Origin: Thiofaba sp039822285
GTDB lineage: Bacteria > Pseudomonadota > Gammaproteobacteria > Halothiobacillales > Halothiobacillaceae
Assembly (NCBI RefSeq): GCF_039822285.1
Contig: NZ_JBAJEY010000008.1
Coordinates: forward strand, 1-40,259
Length of the DNA stretch: 40,259 bases
Direction: 5' to 3'
Position 1 is the first letter of the stretch; every line of letters starts with the position of its first letter. Of this stretch, positions 17,288 through 25,388 are shown piece after piece. The translations under genes and the position numbers were made by a program. The notes below the pieces were generated by a model. That model was not told the DNA's origin, searched no databases, and saw only the letters and a program-made list of their open reading frames with translations.

Positions 17288-18298
17288 ATGTCCAACTCCA
17301 TTGAAAGCGCCATCAACGAGGTCGACATACCCATGCCCATGGAACGTTCCTCGCGCAGGTTCGCGCTAGGCGATCTCGCCTTCCGCTGGACCGCGCTGTT
17401 CTTCGCTTTCCTGGTGCTGCTGCTGCTCGCGGGCATCATCTTCATGCTGGTGCAGGGTGCCATGCCGGCCTTCAAGGCGTTTGGCCTGGACTTCCTGACC
17501 AACGAGACCTGGAACCCGGTCAAGGATGAGTACGGTGCCTGGGCGCCGATGATGGGCACCCTGATCGCCGCCCTGATCGCCATGATCATCGGCCTGCCAT
17601 TGTCCTTTGGCATCGCCATCTTCATTACCGAAATGGCCCCGCAGTGGCTCAAGCGCCCGGTTGGCACGGCCATCGAACTGCTCGCGGCGGTGCCGTCGAT
17701 CATCTACGGCATGTGGGGGCTGTTCTTTTTTGCCCCGTTCTTTGCCAAAAACATCCAGCCGGTCCTGGTCGCCACCCTCGGCAACGTGCCGTTGATCGGT
17801 GCACTGTTCCAGATGCCCCTGGTCGGTGGTGCCAGCGGGGTGAGCGTGCTCACCGCCGGTATCATCCTCGCCCTGATGATCGTGCCCTTCATGGCTTCGG
17901 TGATGCGCGATGTATTCGACATCGTCCCGAGTGTCCTGAAGGAGTCGGCTTATGGCATCGGTGCCACCACCTGGGAAGTGGTGTGGAACGTCGTGCTGCC
18001 CTATACCAAGGCCGGTGTGGTCGGTGGCGTCATGCTCGGCCTGGGTCGGGCGTTGGGCGAGACCATGGCGGTCACCTTCGTGATCGGCAACGCCACCGTG
18101 CTGGCGACTAGCCTGCTGGAGCCGGGTAACACCATCGCCGCGAAGCTGGCCAACGAATTCAATGAGGCCGACGGTCTGCAGATGGATTCCTTGGTCGCGA
18201 TGGGGCTGATCCTGTTCGTCATCACCTTCATCGTCCTGATACTGTCCAAGCTGATGCTGATGCGCCTGGCGGCCACCCAGGAAGGGCGCAAGACCTAA
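17288..18298 (+). CDS. pstC: phosphate ABC transporter permease PstC
   Basis: One of two inner-membrane subunits of the high-affinity phosphate importer. It has 336 residues. A cytoplasmic N-terminal tail of about 30 residues precedes the first membrane segment (LFFAFLVLLLLAGIIFMLV). At least five further segments follow. The conserved PstC/PstA sequence TAIELLAAVPSIIYGMWGL and the ABC-contacting EAA-type loop SAYGIGATTWEVVW with RALGETMAVTFVIGN are present. The gene lies between the pstS hairpin and pstA, whose start is 8 bases downstream. PstC rather than PstA is supported by order and by the VPSIIYGMWGLF block. Confidence 0.95.
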   Translation: MSNSIESAINEVDIPMPMERSSRRFALGDLAFRWTALFFAFLVLLLLAGIIFMLVQGAMPAFKAFGLDFLTNETWNPVKDEYGAWAPMMGTLIAALIAMIIGLPLSFGIAIFITEMAPQWLKRPVGTAIELLAAVPSIIYGMWGLFFFAPFFAKNIQPVLVATLGNVPLIGALFQMPLVGGASGVSVLTAGIILALMIVPFMASVMRDVFDIVPSVLKESAYGIGATTWEVVWNVVLPYTKAGVVGGVMLGLGRALGETMAVTFVIGNATVLATSLLEPGNTIAAKLANEFNEADGLQMDSLVAMGLILFVITFIVLILSKLMLMRLAATQEGRKT

Positions 18299-18306
18299 AG
18301 GAAGCC

Positions 18307-19143
18307 ATGATGGAACTCTACACCCGCCGCCGCCTGATCAATCGCATCAATATGACCGCCTCGGTGCTGACCACCCTGGTGGGCCTGTTCTTCCTTGCCT
18401 GGATCCTCACTGTACTGGTCATGAAGGGGGTTTCGGTCATCAACTGGGATCTGTTCACCCAGATGACCCCGCCTCCCGGTGGCCAGGGCGGTATTGCCAA
18501 TGCCTTGATCGGCAGCTTGATGCTGACCCTTGCCGCGGTGGTCATCGGCACACCGATTGGCATCCTGGCCGGCACCTACCTGGCCGAGTACGGCAAGCGT
18601 GGCGCCTTCCCCGAGATCGTGCGCACCATTAACGATGTGCTGCTGTCCGCGCCGTCGATCATCATTGGGGTGTTCGTCTACGAGCTGATCGTGATACGCC
18701 AGGGACACTACTCCGGCTGGGCTGGGGCGGTGGCGTTGGCGATCATCGTGATCCCGGTGGTGCTGCGTACCACCGAGAACATGCTCAAGCTGGTGCCGAC
18801 CCCGATGCGCGAGGCCGCCGCGGCGCTGGGCGCGCCGCAGTGGATGGTCATCATGCAGGTGGTGTACAAGGCGGCGCTCGCGGGCATGGTGACCGGCGTC
18901 ATCCTCGCCACCGCGCGCATCACCGGCGAGACCGCGCCGCTGCTGTTCACCGCGCTGAACAACCAGTTCTGGACCTTGAACATGAACGAGCCGATCGCCA
19001 ACCTGCCGGTGGTGATCTTCCAGTTTGCCATGAGCCCGTATGACGACTGGCGCGAACTCGCCTGGGCAGCCGCGCTGCTGATCACGGTCCTGGTCCTTGG
19101 CATGAACATTCTGGCGCGCAGCCTGTTGCGCGGCCACAAGTAA
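18307..19143 (+). CDS. pstA: phosphate ABC transporter permease PstA
   Basis: Second inner-membrane subunit of the phosphate importer. It has 278 residues and about six membrane segments. Visible family blocks are NALIGSLMLTLAAVVIGTPIGI, INDVLLSAPSIIIGVFVY, and the EAA-type loop REAAAALGAPQWMVI, followed by ARITGETAPLLFTAL. AAAGGAAG lies just upstream of the ATG at 18307; a second ATG follows immediately and cannot be excluded. Eight bases separate it from pstC and 24 from pstB. The identity is firm from motifs and order. Confidence 0.95.
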   Translation: MMELYTRRRLINRINMTASVLTTLVGLFFLAWILTVLVMKGVSVINWDLFTQMTPPPGGQGGIANALIGSLMLTLAAVVIGTPIGILAGTYLAEYGKRGAFPEIVRTINDVLLSAPSIIIGVFVYELIVIRQGHYSGWAGAVALAIIVIPVVLRTTENMLKLVPTPMREAAAALGAPQWMVIMQVVYKAALAGMVTGVILATARITGETAPLLFTALNNQFWTLNMNEPIANLPVVIFQFAMSPYDDWRELAWAAALLITVLVLGMNILARSLLRGHK

Positions 19144-19167
19144 TTCCAGTAAACGGAGAACCCGAGC

Positions 19168-20043
19168 ATGAGCACCACGGCGACATTGCAGGGCGGCGGC
19201 GTGAACTTCGACATGTCCGCGGCTGTCGGCGCCAGCATGCATCATGGCCATGCCCTGACCGAGAAGGTTGATGGCATCCGTCACGTTGAGCATCCCAAGC
19301 TCACCCTGCGCAACCTGAACTTCTTCTACGGCAAGTTCCAGGGGCTGCACGGTATCAGCATGAATGTGCCGGATCGCCAGGTTACCGCCTTGATCGGCCC
19401 GTCCGGCTGCGGCAAGTCCACCCTGCTGCGCACCATGAACCGCATCTATGACCTCTACCCCGGCCAGCGCGCCGAGGGCGAGATCATCATGGATGGCAGG
19501 AATCTGCTCGAGAAGGGCGTGGATGTGAACCTGCTGCGCGCCAAGGTCGGCATGGTGTTCCAGAAACCGACTCCGTTCCCGATGTCGATCTACGACAATG
19601 TGGCCTTCGGCGTGAAGCTGTACGAGAAGCTGTCCAAGTCGGAAATGGACGACCGCGTCGAGTGGGCGCTGCAGAAGGCGGCGATCTGGGACGAGGTGAA
19701 GGACAAGCTCAAACAGTCCGGTACCGCGCTCTCAGGCGGCCAGCAGCAGCGCCTGTGCATCGCGCGCAGCATTGCGGTGAAGCCCGAGGTGATCCTGTTC
19801 GATGAGCCGACCTCGGCCCTGGATCCGATCTCCACCCTCAAGATCGAGGAGCTGATCCACGAGCTCAAGACCGAGTTCACCGTGGTGATCGTGACCCACA
19901 ATATGCAGCAGGCGGCGCGGGTGTCCGACTACACCGCCTTCATGTACCTCGGCAGGTTAGTGGAATACGATCACACCAACATCATCTTCACCAAGCCGGG
20001 CAAGAAGGAAACCGAGGACTACATCACCGGCCGCTTCGGCTGA
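19168..20043 (+). CDS. pstB: phosphate ABC transporter ATPase PstB
   Basis: Cytoplasmic ATPase that powers PstCA. It has 291 residues. The Walker A loop GPSGCGKST is at residues 77-85, the signature LSGGQQQRLCIARSIA and Walker B VILFDEPTSALDP follow, then the VTHNMQQAARVSDYTAF switch region. The C-terminus TEDYITGRFG is typical of PstB. The N-terminus carries about 45 residues before the first ABC strand, including MHHGH and RHVEH; this is longer than E. coli PstB (257 residues). A later in-frame ATG at 19213 would remove 15 residues. CGGAG precedes the chosen ATG. Confidence 0.95.
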   Translation: MSTTATLQGGGVNFDMSAAVGASMHHGHALTEKVDGIRHVEHPKLTLRNLNFFYGKFQGLHGISMNVPDRQVTALIGPSGCGKSTLLRTMNRIYDLYPGQRAEGEIIMDGRNLLEKGVDVNLLRAKVGMVFQKPTPFPMSIYDNVAFGVKLYEKLSKSEMDDRVEWALQKAAIWDEVKDKLKQSGTALSGGQQQRLCIARSIAVKPEVILFDEPTSALDPISTLKIEELIHELKTEFTVVIVTHNMQQAARVSDYTAFMYLGRLVEYDHTNIIFTKPGKKETEDYITGRFG

Positions 20044-20066
20044 GTGGTGTGCTGGGCTGAAACGAG

Positions 20067-20089
20067 AAAGGGGCCGACGGCCCCTTTTT
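20067..20089. terminator. bidirectional terminator between pstB and phoU
   Basis: Perfect 9-bp stem AAAGGGGCC/GGCCCCTTT with loop GAC, followed by TT on the plus strand and by TTTCTCGTTT on the minus strand. It sits between the convergent pstB and phoU ends and can serve both. Confidence 0.85.
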
Positions 20090-20138
20090 GATGTCCACCG
20101 CCTGTGTGCAGCGGTGGGGGAGCGGAGGAGGGCTGGTC

Positions 20139-20846
20139 TCAGCCGGTCACTTCGCGCAGCATGTCCTCGTGGGTCAGGTGGCGCACGTCCTTGCCCTTGA
20201 CCAGGAAGATCACGTATTCGCACAGGTTGGTGACGTGGTCGCCGATGCGCTCGATGGCGCGCAGGCACCACAGGATGTCGAGGCTGACGTCGATGGTGTT
20301 CGGGTTTTCAGCCATGTGCTTCATCAGTTCCTTGAGGGCCTTCTTGTAGGTCTGGTTGACCTCCAAGTCCTCGCCGCTGATGCGTGCGGCAGCCTCGGCA
20401 TCCATACGCGCGAAGGCGTCCAGCGCCTCGTGCAGCATCTTCTGGACCTGCTCGCCCATGGCGCGCAGGTCTTCGACGAAGCTGAAGCCGTCCAGCACTG
20501 GGGCGAGCGCGAGCGACAGGCGGCCGATCTTCTCCGCCTTGTCGCCGATGCGCTCGAGGTCGGTGATGATCTTGATGATGGTGAACAGGAAGCGCAGGTC
20601 GTTGGCGGTCGGCTGGCGCAGGGCGATGGTCTGGACCACCAGTTCGTCGATCTTGACCTCGAACTCATTGACCTTGTAATCCCCGGTGGCTGCGGATTGG
20701 CCGAGTTCGGCGTTATGCTCGAACAGGGCGCGCAGGGCGCTGTCGACCTGTTGCTCGACCAGCCCCCCCATGGTCATCACCATGCCTCGGGCTTGCTGGA
20801 GCTCGAGGTCATAGACGCGGGTAATGTGTGGGGTCTGCTTGTCCAT
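20139..20846 (-). CDS. phoU: phosphate signalling regulator PhoU
   Basis: Cytoplasmic helical protein that links the Pst transporter to PhoR and represses the Pho regulon when phosphate is plentiful; it also affects polyphosphate levels. It has 235 residues, the usual length, with the two PhoU repeats: the first around DLRFLFTIIKIITDLERIGDKAEKI (near residue 80), the second around ILWCLRAIERIGDHVTNLCEYV (near residue 195). The acidic/Asp metal-binding pattern E..IGD..  is present in both. The ATG at 20846 has AGGAG upstream; the 11 upstream codons are not needed. Unusually it is not the last gene of the pst operon but faces it and diverges from ppk. Confidence 0.95.
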   Translation of the reverse strand: MDKQTPHITRVYDLELQQARGMVMTMGGLVEQQVDSALRALFEHNAELGQSAATGDYKVNEFEVKIDELVVQTIALRQPTANDLRFLFTIIKIITDLERIGDKAEKIGRLSLALAPVLDGFSFVEDLRAMGEQVQKMLHEALDAFARMDAEAAARISGEDLEVNQTYKKALKELMKHMAENPNTIDVSLDILWCLRAIERIGDHVTNLCEYVIFLVKGKDVRHLTHEDMLREVTG

Positions 20847-20903
20847 GGGGTCTCCTGGCGTGGCACGATTGCTCGCCATGCGGCGAATGGGCTAGGGTAT
20901 ATC

Positions 20904-20954
20904 AGGGCATTTGATGCCCCGATCGAACAATAAGTTTTTGAACAAACTTAATAT
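20904..20954. promoter_or_regulatory. AT-rich divergent promoter/operator candidate between phoU and ppk
   Basis: The 132-base gap between phoU and ppk is AT-rich, unlike its surroundings. It holds GGGCAT-TTG-ATGCCC (20904-20918) and the inverted repeat TAAGTTT-N6-AAACTTA (20931-20950), which overlaps TAATAT (20949-20954), a possible -10 for ppk. No good Pho box was found. Function is inferred from composition and symmetry only. Confidence 0.4.
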
Positions 20955-20978
20955 TAACCTGAAATTTTTTGCAAAAAC

Positions 20979-23078
20979 ATGACGCCTGAATCCCCGGCCG
21001 AAACATCCCTTGATACCACCCTGCCGCCGGTCATCAATCGCGAGCTGAGCCTTCTGAAATTCAACCGTCGCGTGCTCGAGCTGGCGATGGACGAGGCGGT
21101 GGCCCTGCTCGAGCGCTTGCGCTTCCTGTGCATCTCGTCGAGCAACCTGGACGAGTTCTTCGAGGTGCGCGTCGCGAGCCTGATCCAGCAGCTGCGCGCC
21201 GGTGTGACGCGCGCCGGGGAGTGCGGCATGACCCCGGCCGAGCAGCTTGAGAAGGTCTACCACGAGGCCCATCTTTTGGTGGCGGACCAGTACCGGGTGT
21301 TGAACGATGTGATGATCCCGGCCTTGCGCGAGGCGGGCATCCGCTTCGTGCGCCGCACCCACTGGAACAAGGGGCAGGCGGTCTGGGTGCGGGAGTACTT
21401 TTTGAGTGAGCTGGCGCCCGTGCTCACCCCGCTGGGGCTTGACCCCGCGCATCCCTTTCCACGCGTGCTCAACAAGAGCCTCAACTTCGTCGTCACCCTC
21501 GAAGGGGAGGACGACTTCGGTCGCGAGGGCCGGATGGCGGTGGTGCAGGCGCCGCGCAGCCTGCCGCGCATCGTGCGCATGCCAGAGCCGGCCGGGAGCG
21601 GTCCGCATGACTTTGTCTTCCTCAGCTCGATCATCCACGCCCACGTGGACGAGCTGTTCCCCGGCATGAAGGTGACCGGCTGCTACCAGTTCCGCGTTAC
21701 CCGCAACAGCGACCTGCTGGTCGATGTGGATGTGGACGAGGATCTGCTTGAGGTGCTGCAGGGCGAGCTTCTGGAGCGCAACTACGGCGATGCCGTGCGG
21801 CTCGAGGTGGCGGACAACTGCCCGGACGAGGTGGCGGACTACCTGCTCGAGGAGTTCGACCTCTCCCGCCGCGCGCTGTTCAAGGTCCACGGTCCGGTCA
21901 ACCTCAACCGCCTGGTGGCGGTATATGACCTGGTCGAGCGCGGGGAGCTCAAGTTCGCGCCCTTCACCCCCGGCATGCCGCGCGAGCTGGCGGGCGTCGA
22001 GAGCATCTTCGATGCCATCGCCAAGCACCGCCGTATCCTCATGCACCACCCCTACCAGTCCTTCGCCCCGGTGGTGGATTTCATCCGCCAGGCCGCGCAG
22101 GACCCGAAGGTCGTGGCGATCAAGCAGACCCTCTACCGCACCGGCAGCAATTCGGCCATCGTTGATGCGCTGGAGCAGGCCGCGCGCGCGGGCAAGGAGG
22201 TCACTGCGGTGATCGAGCTGCGCGCCCGCTTCGATGAGGCCGCCAATATCAATATGGCGACCCGCCTGCAGAAGGCCGGCGCCTATGTCGCCTACGGCAT
22301 CGTCGGCTACAAGACCCACGCCAAGATGACCCTGGTGGTACGGCGCGAGGGGGACACCCTCAAGCGCTTCGTCCACCTCGGTTCCGGCAACTACCACGCC
22401 GGCACCGCGCGCGCCTACACGGATTATGGCCTGCTGACCGATGATCGGCAGATCGGTGAGGATGTGCACAAGCTGTTCGTTCAGCTCACCGGCCTCTCGC
22501 GCGGGATCCGGCTGAAGAAGCTGCTGCAGTCGCCCTTTACCCTGCGCGAGGGCATGCTTGAGCGCATCCGGCGCGAGGCCGAGCATGCCCGTGCCGGCCG
22601 CCCGGCCCTGATCCGCGCCAAGATGAATGCGCTGATCGACCCGAGCATCATCCACGCCCTGTACGAGGCCTCCACGGCGGGGGTGCGGATCGAGCTGGTG
22701 GTGCGCGGCATCTGCTGCCTGCGGCCGGGGGTGCCGGGCATGTCGGAGAACATCCGCGTGCGCTCACTGATGGGGCGCTTTCTCGAACATGCCCGCGTGT
22801 TCATGTTCGCCAACAGTGGCAACGCGGAGGTTTTCATTTCCAGTGCCGACTGGATGCCGCGCAACCTCTACTCGCGCGTCGAGACCTGCTTCCCGATCGA
22901 GGAAAAGGCCTTGCGCGAGCGGATCATTGACGAGGTGTTCGAGTTGGCCTTTGCCGACACCAGTGGCAGTTGGGAACTGCAACCGGATGGCGAATACCAG
23001 CGGGTTCGGCCTGCCTCGGGCGAGGAGCCGCGGTCGGCGCAGCGCATCCTGCTCAAGCGGCTGGCCCAGGCGAGCTAA
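20979..23078 (+). CDS. ppk1: polyphosphate kinase 1
   Basis: Makes inorganic polyphosphate from ATP reversibly, in the cytoplasm or at the membrane. It has 699 residues, the normal PPK1 length. The N domain starts RELSLLKFNRRVLELA; SSNLDEFFEVRVA and DPAHPFPRVLNKSLN follow. The catalytic half contains HHPYQSFAPVVDFI, KQTLYRTGSNSAIV, the probable phospho-acceptor His466 in FVHLGSGNYHAGTARAYTD, and FANSGNAEVFISSADWM. The first ATG after the AT-rich promoter is used. It diverges from phoU and converges on ppx, so synthesis, degradation and phosphate signalling sit together. Confidence 0.96.
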   Translation: MTPESPAETSLDTTLPPVINRELSLLKFNRRVLELAMDEAVALLERLRFLCISSSNLDEFFEVRVASLIQQLRAGVTRAGECGMTPAEQLEKVYHEAHLLVADQYRVLNDVMIPALREAGIRFVRRTHWNKGQAVWVREYFLSELAPVLTPLGLDPAHPFPRVLNKSLNFVVTLEGEDDFGREGRMAVVQAPRSLPRIVRMPEPAGSGPHDFVFLSSIIHAHVDELFPGMKVTGCYQFRVTRNSDLLVDVDVDEDLLEVLQGELLERNYGDAVRLEVADNCPDEVADYLLEEFDLSRRALFKVHGPVNLNRLVAVYDLVERGELKFAPFTPGMPRELAGVESIFDAIAKHRRILMHHPYQSFAPVVDFIRQAAQDPKVVAIKQTLYRTGSNSAIVDALEQAARAGKEVTAVIELRARFDEAANINMATRLQKAGAYVAYGIVGYKTHAKMTLVVRREGDTLKRFVHLGSGNYHAGTARAYTDYGLLTDDRQIGEDVHKLFVQLTGLSRGIRLKKLLQSPFTLREGMLERIRREAEHARAGRPALIRAKMNALIDPSIIHALYEASTAGVRIELVVRGICCLRPGVPGMSENIRVRSLMGRFLEHARVFMFANSGNAEVFISSADWMPRNLYSRVETCFPIEEKALRERIIDEVFELAFADTSGSWELQPDGEYQRVRPASGEEPRSAQRILLKRLAQAS

Positions 23079-23110
23079 GGACAGGCTGAACAACCTGGAA
23101 TGTGGTACGT

Positions 23111-23158
23111 CCCCTCCCCCTGGTGGGGGAGGGATGGACCAAGGGCTGGGGGTGAGGG
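23111..23158 (+). repeat. diverged copy of the C/G-rich hairpin repeat between ppk and ppx
   Basis: CCTCCCCC-TGGT-GGGGGAGG hairpin followed by AAGGGCTGGGGGTGAGGG. The GGGCTGGGGGTGAGGG tail matches the copy at 28426-28481. It lies in the convergent gap between ppk and ppx, where it may terminate transcription. Confidence 0.55.
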
Positions 23159-23182
23159 ACGCTGGGTGGCGCTGCGCGGGGC

Positions 23183-24682
23183 TCAGCGGAAGCTGAGGCG
23201 CAGCTGAGGGGCCAGGTACTCGGCCTCGCGTTCGAGGTCGGAGCGGGTCAGGGGGTGGCGCTCCAGCCACTCGGGGGGGAAGTGCAGGCGCAGCGCGTTG
23301 CCGGCGGCCTCCATGGCAAGCATGGGGATGCCCTCGCGCGGCGAGCGCGAGCGGTGGAGGGTCACGGCCAGGCGCAGCAGGGCGGCCAGACGCAGGTTGG
23401 CGTCGCGCCATTCGTCCGGCTGGTCGTTCAGCCAGCTCTTCTTCAGCTTGCGCCGGTGGGCAAGCACGATGGCGGCCAGGCGCTGCTGTTCCTGCTGGGT
23501 GAAGCCCGGCATGTCGGCGTAACGCAAAATGTAGGCCCCGTGCTCGTGATAGCCGCTGTGCGCCAGCATCATGCCGACCTCATGCAGCAGGGCGGCCTTG
23601 TGCAGCACCTTGCCATCCTGCTCGGGGTCCAGGTTCCAGTCCTCGCGTACCAGTTCGAACAGGCGCCGGGAGGTCTCGGCCACCCGCTGGGCATGGGCGC
23701 GATCCACGCGGAAGTCGCGCTGCAGCCGTTCCAGGGTGGCGCTCCGGACATTGTTCCCGCTCATGCGGCCGACGCGGTCGAAGATCAGCCCCTCGCGCAG
23801 GGCGCCCTCGGAGATGTGCATGGTGTCGATGTCGAAGGCGTCGAATACCGCCTGCATCACGACAAAGCCGCCGGCGAACACCGGGCGGCGTTCCTCGCTC
23901 AAACCGGGCAGGTCGAGCTGCTCCATGCGCCCGGCCTTGATCAGTGCCTTGCGGATACGGGCGAGGCCATCGGCCGTCAGTTGTCCGGCTTCGCACCAGC
24001 CGCTGGCCTGGCACACCGCCGCCAGGGCCTTGGCCGTGCCGGAGGCGCCGACTGCGCGTTGCCAGCGGTGGTGACGGAAGGCGTATTCGTAGGGGCGGGT
24101 TTCGAGCCGCGCCTCGCTTTCCGCGCGCTTGAGTGTCTCGCGGGTGTAGAGTCCATCGGCCAGGAAGCGGCGGGTCATGCTCACACACCCCAGTGGCATG
24201 CTCTCCATGAATTCCGGCGTGAAGCCCCGTCCGATGATGACCTCGGTGCTGCCCCCGCCGATGTCCACCACCAGCCGCTTCTCGTCCGTCTCAAGGTCGG
24301 TATGCGCCACGCCAAGGTAGATCAGGCGGGCCTCCTCGCGCCCGGCGATGATCTCGATCGGATGGCCGAGGGCCTGCTGCGCCTTTCTGAGGAATTCGGT
24401 GGAGTTTTTCGCCTGGCGTAGGGTATTGGTGCCCACCGCGCGCACACTGCCGCGCGGCATGTCGCGCAGGCGTTGGCCGAAGCGGGCCAGGCAGCCCAGC
24501 GCGCGCTCGGTGGCCTCCGGGCTGAGGTTGTTGGCCTCGTCCAGGCCGCCACCGAGGCGCACCATCTCTTTGAGGCGGTCCACCACCTGCACCTGGCCGT
24601 CCGGCAGAACGCGCATCACCACCATGTGAAAACTGTTGGAGCCGAGGTCGATCGCGGCCAGCAGGCTGCCTGAGTCGGTCAT
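23183..24682 (-). CDS. ppx: exopolyphosphatase (Ppx/GppA family)
   Basis: Cytoplasmic enzyme that releases phosphate from polyphosphate ends; relatives act on pppGpp. It has 499 residues. The actin-like core shows the N-terminal phosphate loop AAIDLGSNSFHMVV, GTNTLRQAKNSTEFL, the catalytic-glutamate region REEARLIYLGV, and the second loop LVVDIGGGSTEVIIG. An HD-type helical domain follows (HKAALLHEVGMMLAHSGYHEHGAYI is split here as HKAALLHEVG and HSGYHEHGAYIL). The length and location beside ppk favour Ppx over GppA. It starts 44 bases after sixA, probably on the same transcript. The ribosome site is weak. Confidence 0.93.
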   Translation of the reverse strand: MTDSGSLLAAIDLGSNSFHMVVMRVLPDGQVQVVDRLKEMVRLGGGLDEANNLSPEATERALGCLARFGQRLRDMPRGSVRAVGTNTLRQAKNSTEFLRKAQQALGHPIEIIAGREEARLIYLGVAHTDLETDEKRLVVDIGGGSTEVIIGRGFTPEFMESMPLGCVSMTRRFLADGLYTRETLKRAESEARLETRPYEYAFRHHRWQRAVGASGTAKALAAVCQASGWCEAGQLTADGLARIRKALIKAGRMEQLDLPGLSEERRPVFAGGFVVMQAVFDAFDIDTMHISEGALREGLIFDRVGRMSGNNVRSATLERLQRDFRVDRAHAQRVAETSRRLFELVREDWNLDPEQDGKVLHKAALLHEVGMMLAHSGYHEHGAYILRYADMPGFTQQEQQRLAAIVLAHRRKLKKSWLNDQPDEWRDANLRLAALLRLAVTLHRSRSPREGIPMLAMEAAGNALRLHFPPEWLERHPLTRSDLEREAEYLAPQLRLSFR

Positions 24683-24726
24683 GCGGAAGGTTTCCAGCCT
24701 TGGAATTAACGAAATTATAGTCTCGC

Positions 24727-25230
24727 TTAGCCGAGGGCGCGCAGCACGCGCGGCGGCAGGAAGGCGGTCAGGCGGGCGCCGGCAGGGCGGAGGGTGTCGA
24801 GCTCGAGGATCGCCACGCCCCCTTTGCGGAAGGGCAGGGTATCCAGGCCGGGATCGCCGTGCACCAGCAGGGCGAGCAGGCCCGAGAGGTGAGGTTCATG
24901 GCCGATCAGGGCGATCCGCTGGCCATCGTCGAGGGACTTGAGCCAGGCGAGGGTGGCCGCGGGATCGGCATCGGGTTCAAGCTCGGGGGTGGTCTCGACG
25001 CGCAGGTCGGGATAGCGCTCGAGCAGCAGTTCGGCCGTCTCGCGGGCCCGCAGCAGCGGGCTGCTGAACAGCCGCTCGGGGCTCTCCAGCACACGCCGCA
25101 GGCCGCGCACTACCCGGCGCATTTTGGTACGGCCTTCCTTGGTCAAGGGTCTGTCCTCGTCGGGCAGGCCGCTGCGTGCCCACTCCACTCGGTCGCCCGC
25201 CGGGGCGTGACGGATCAGGATCAGTTGCAT
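24727..25230 (-). CDS. sixA: phosphohistidine phosphatase SixA
   Basis: Small histidine-phosphatase-superfamily enzyme; E. coli SixA removes phosphate from histidines of signalling phosphotransfer proteins such as the nitrogen-related NPr. It has 167 residues. The N-terminal RHG-type motif MQLILIRHAPAG places the nucleophile at His8. SSPLLRARETAELL provides the second arginine, and LIGHEPHLSGLLALL the second catalytic histidine. AGGAGG lies eight bases before the ATG at 25230, which decides this start over the 17-codon longer frame. It probably heads an operon with ppx. The substrate here is inferred from the family only. Confidence 0.88.
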   Translation of the reverse strand: MQLILIRHAPAGDRVEWARSGLPDEDRPLTKEGRTKMRRVVRGLRRVLESPERLFSSPLLRARETAELLLERYPDLRVETTPELEPDADPAATLAWLKSLDDGQRIALIGHEPHLSGLLALLVHGDPGLDTLPFRKGGVAILELDTLRPAGARLTAFLPPRVLRALG

Positions 25231-25388
25231 GTCGGTCCTCCTGCATATCGGCTTGCAAGCATAGGTCAGGGCGCATGTCATTGTCCCGCTCTATGAGGTT
25301 GCGGGGCGAGGCGGTAAGAAGGTGCAGCCCGGGTAGGTTTATCTTGTATGCTGGCGAGACGATCCTAGCCTTTTGTGCCCCCCCGATC

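Noticed and set aside
20941..20965. Possible Pho box before ppk (CTTAATATTAACCTGAAA)
   Set aside because: The first heptamer matches CTGTCAT at only about three of seven positions, too weak to claim.
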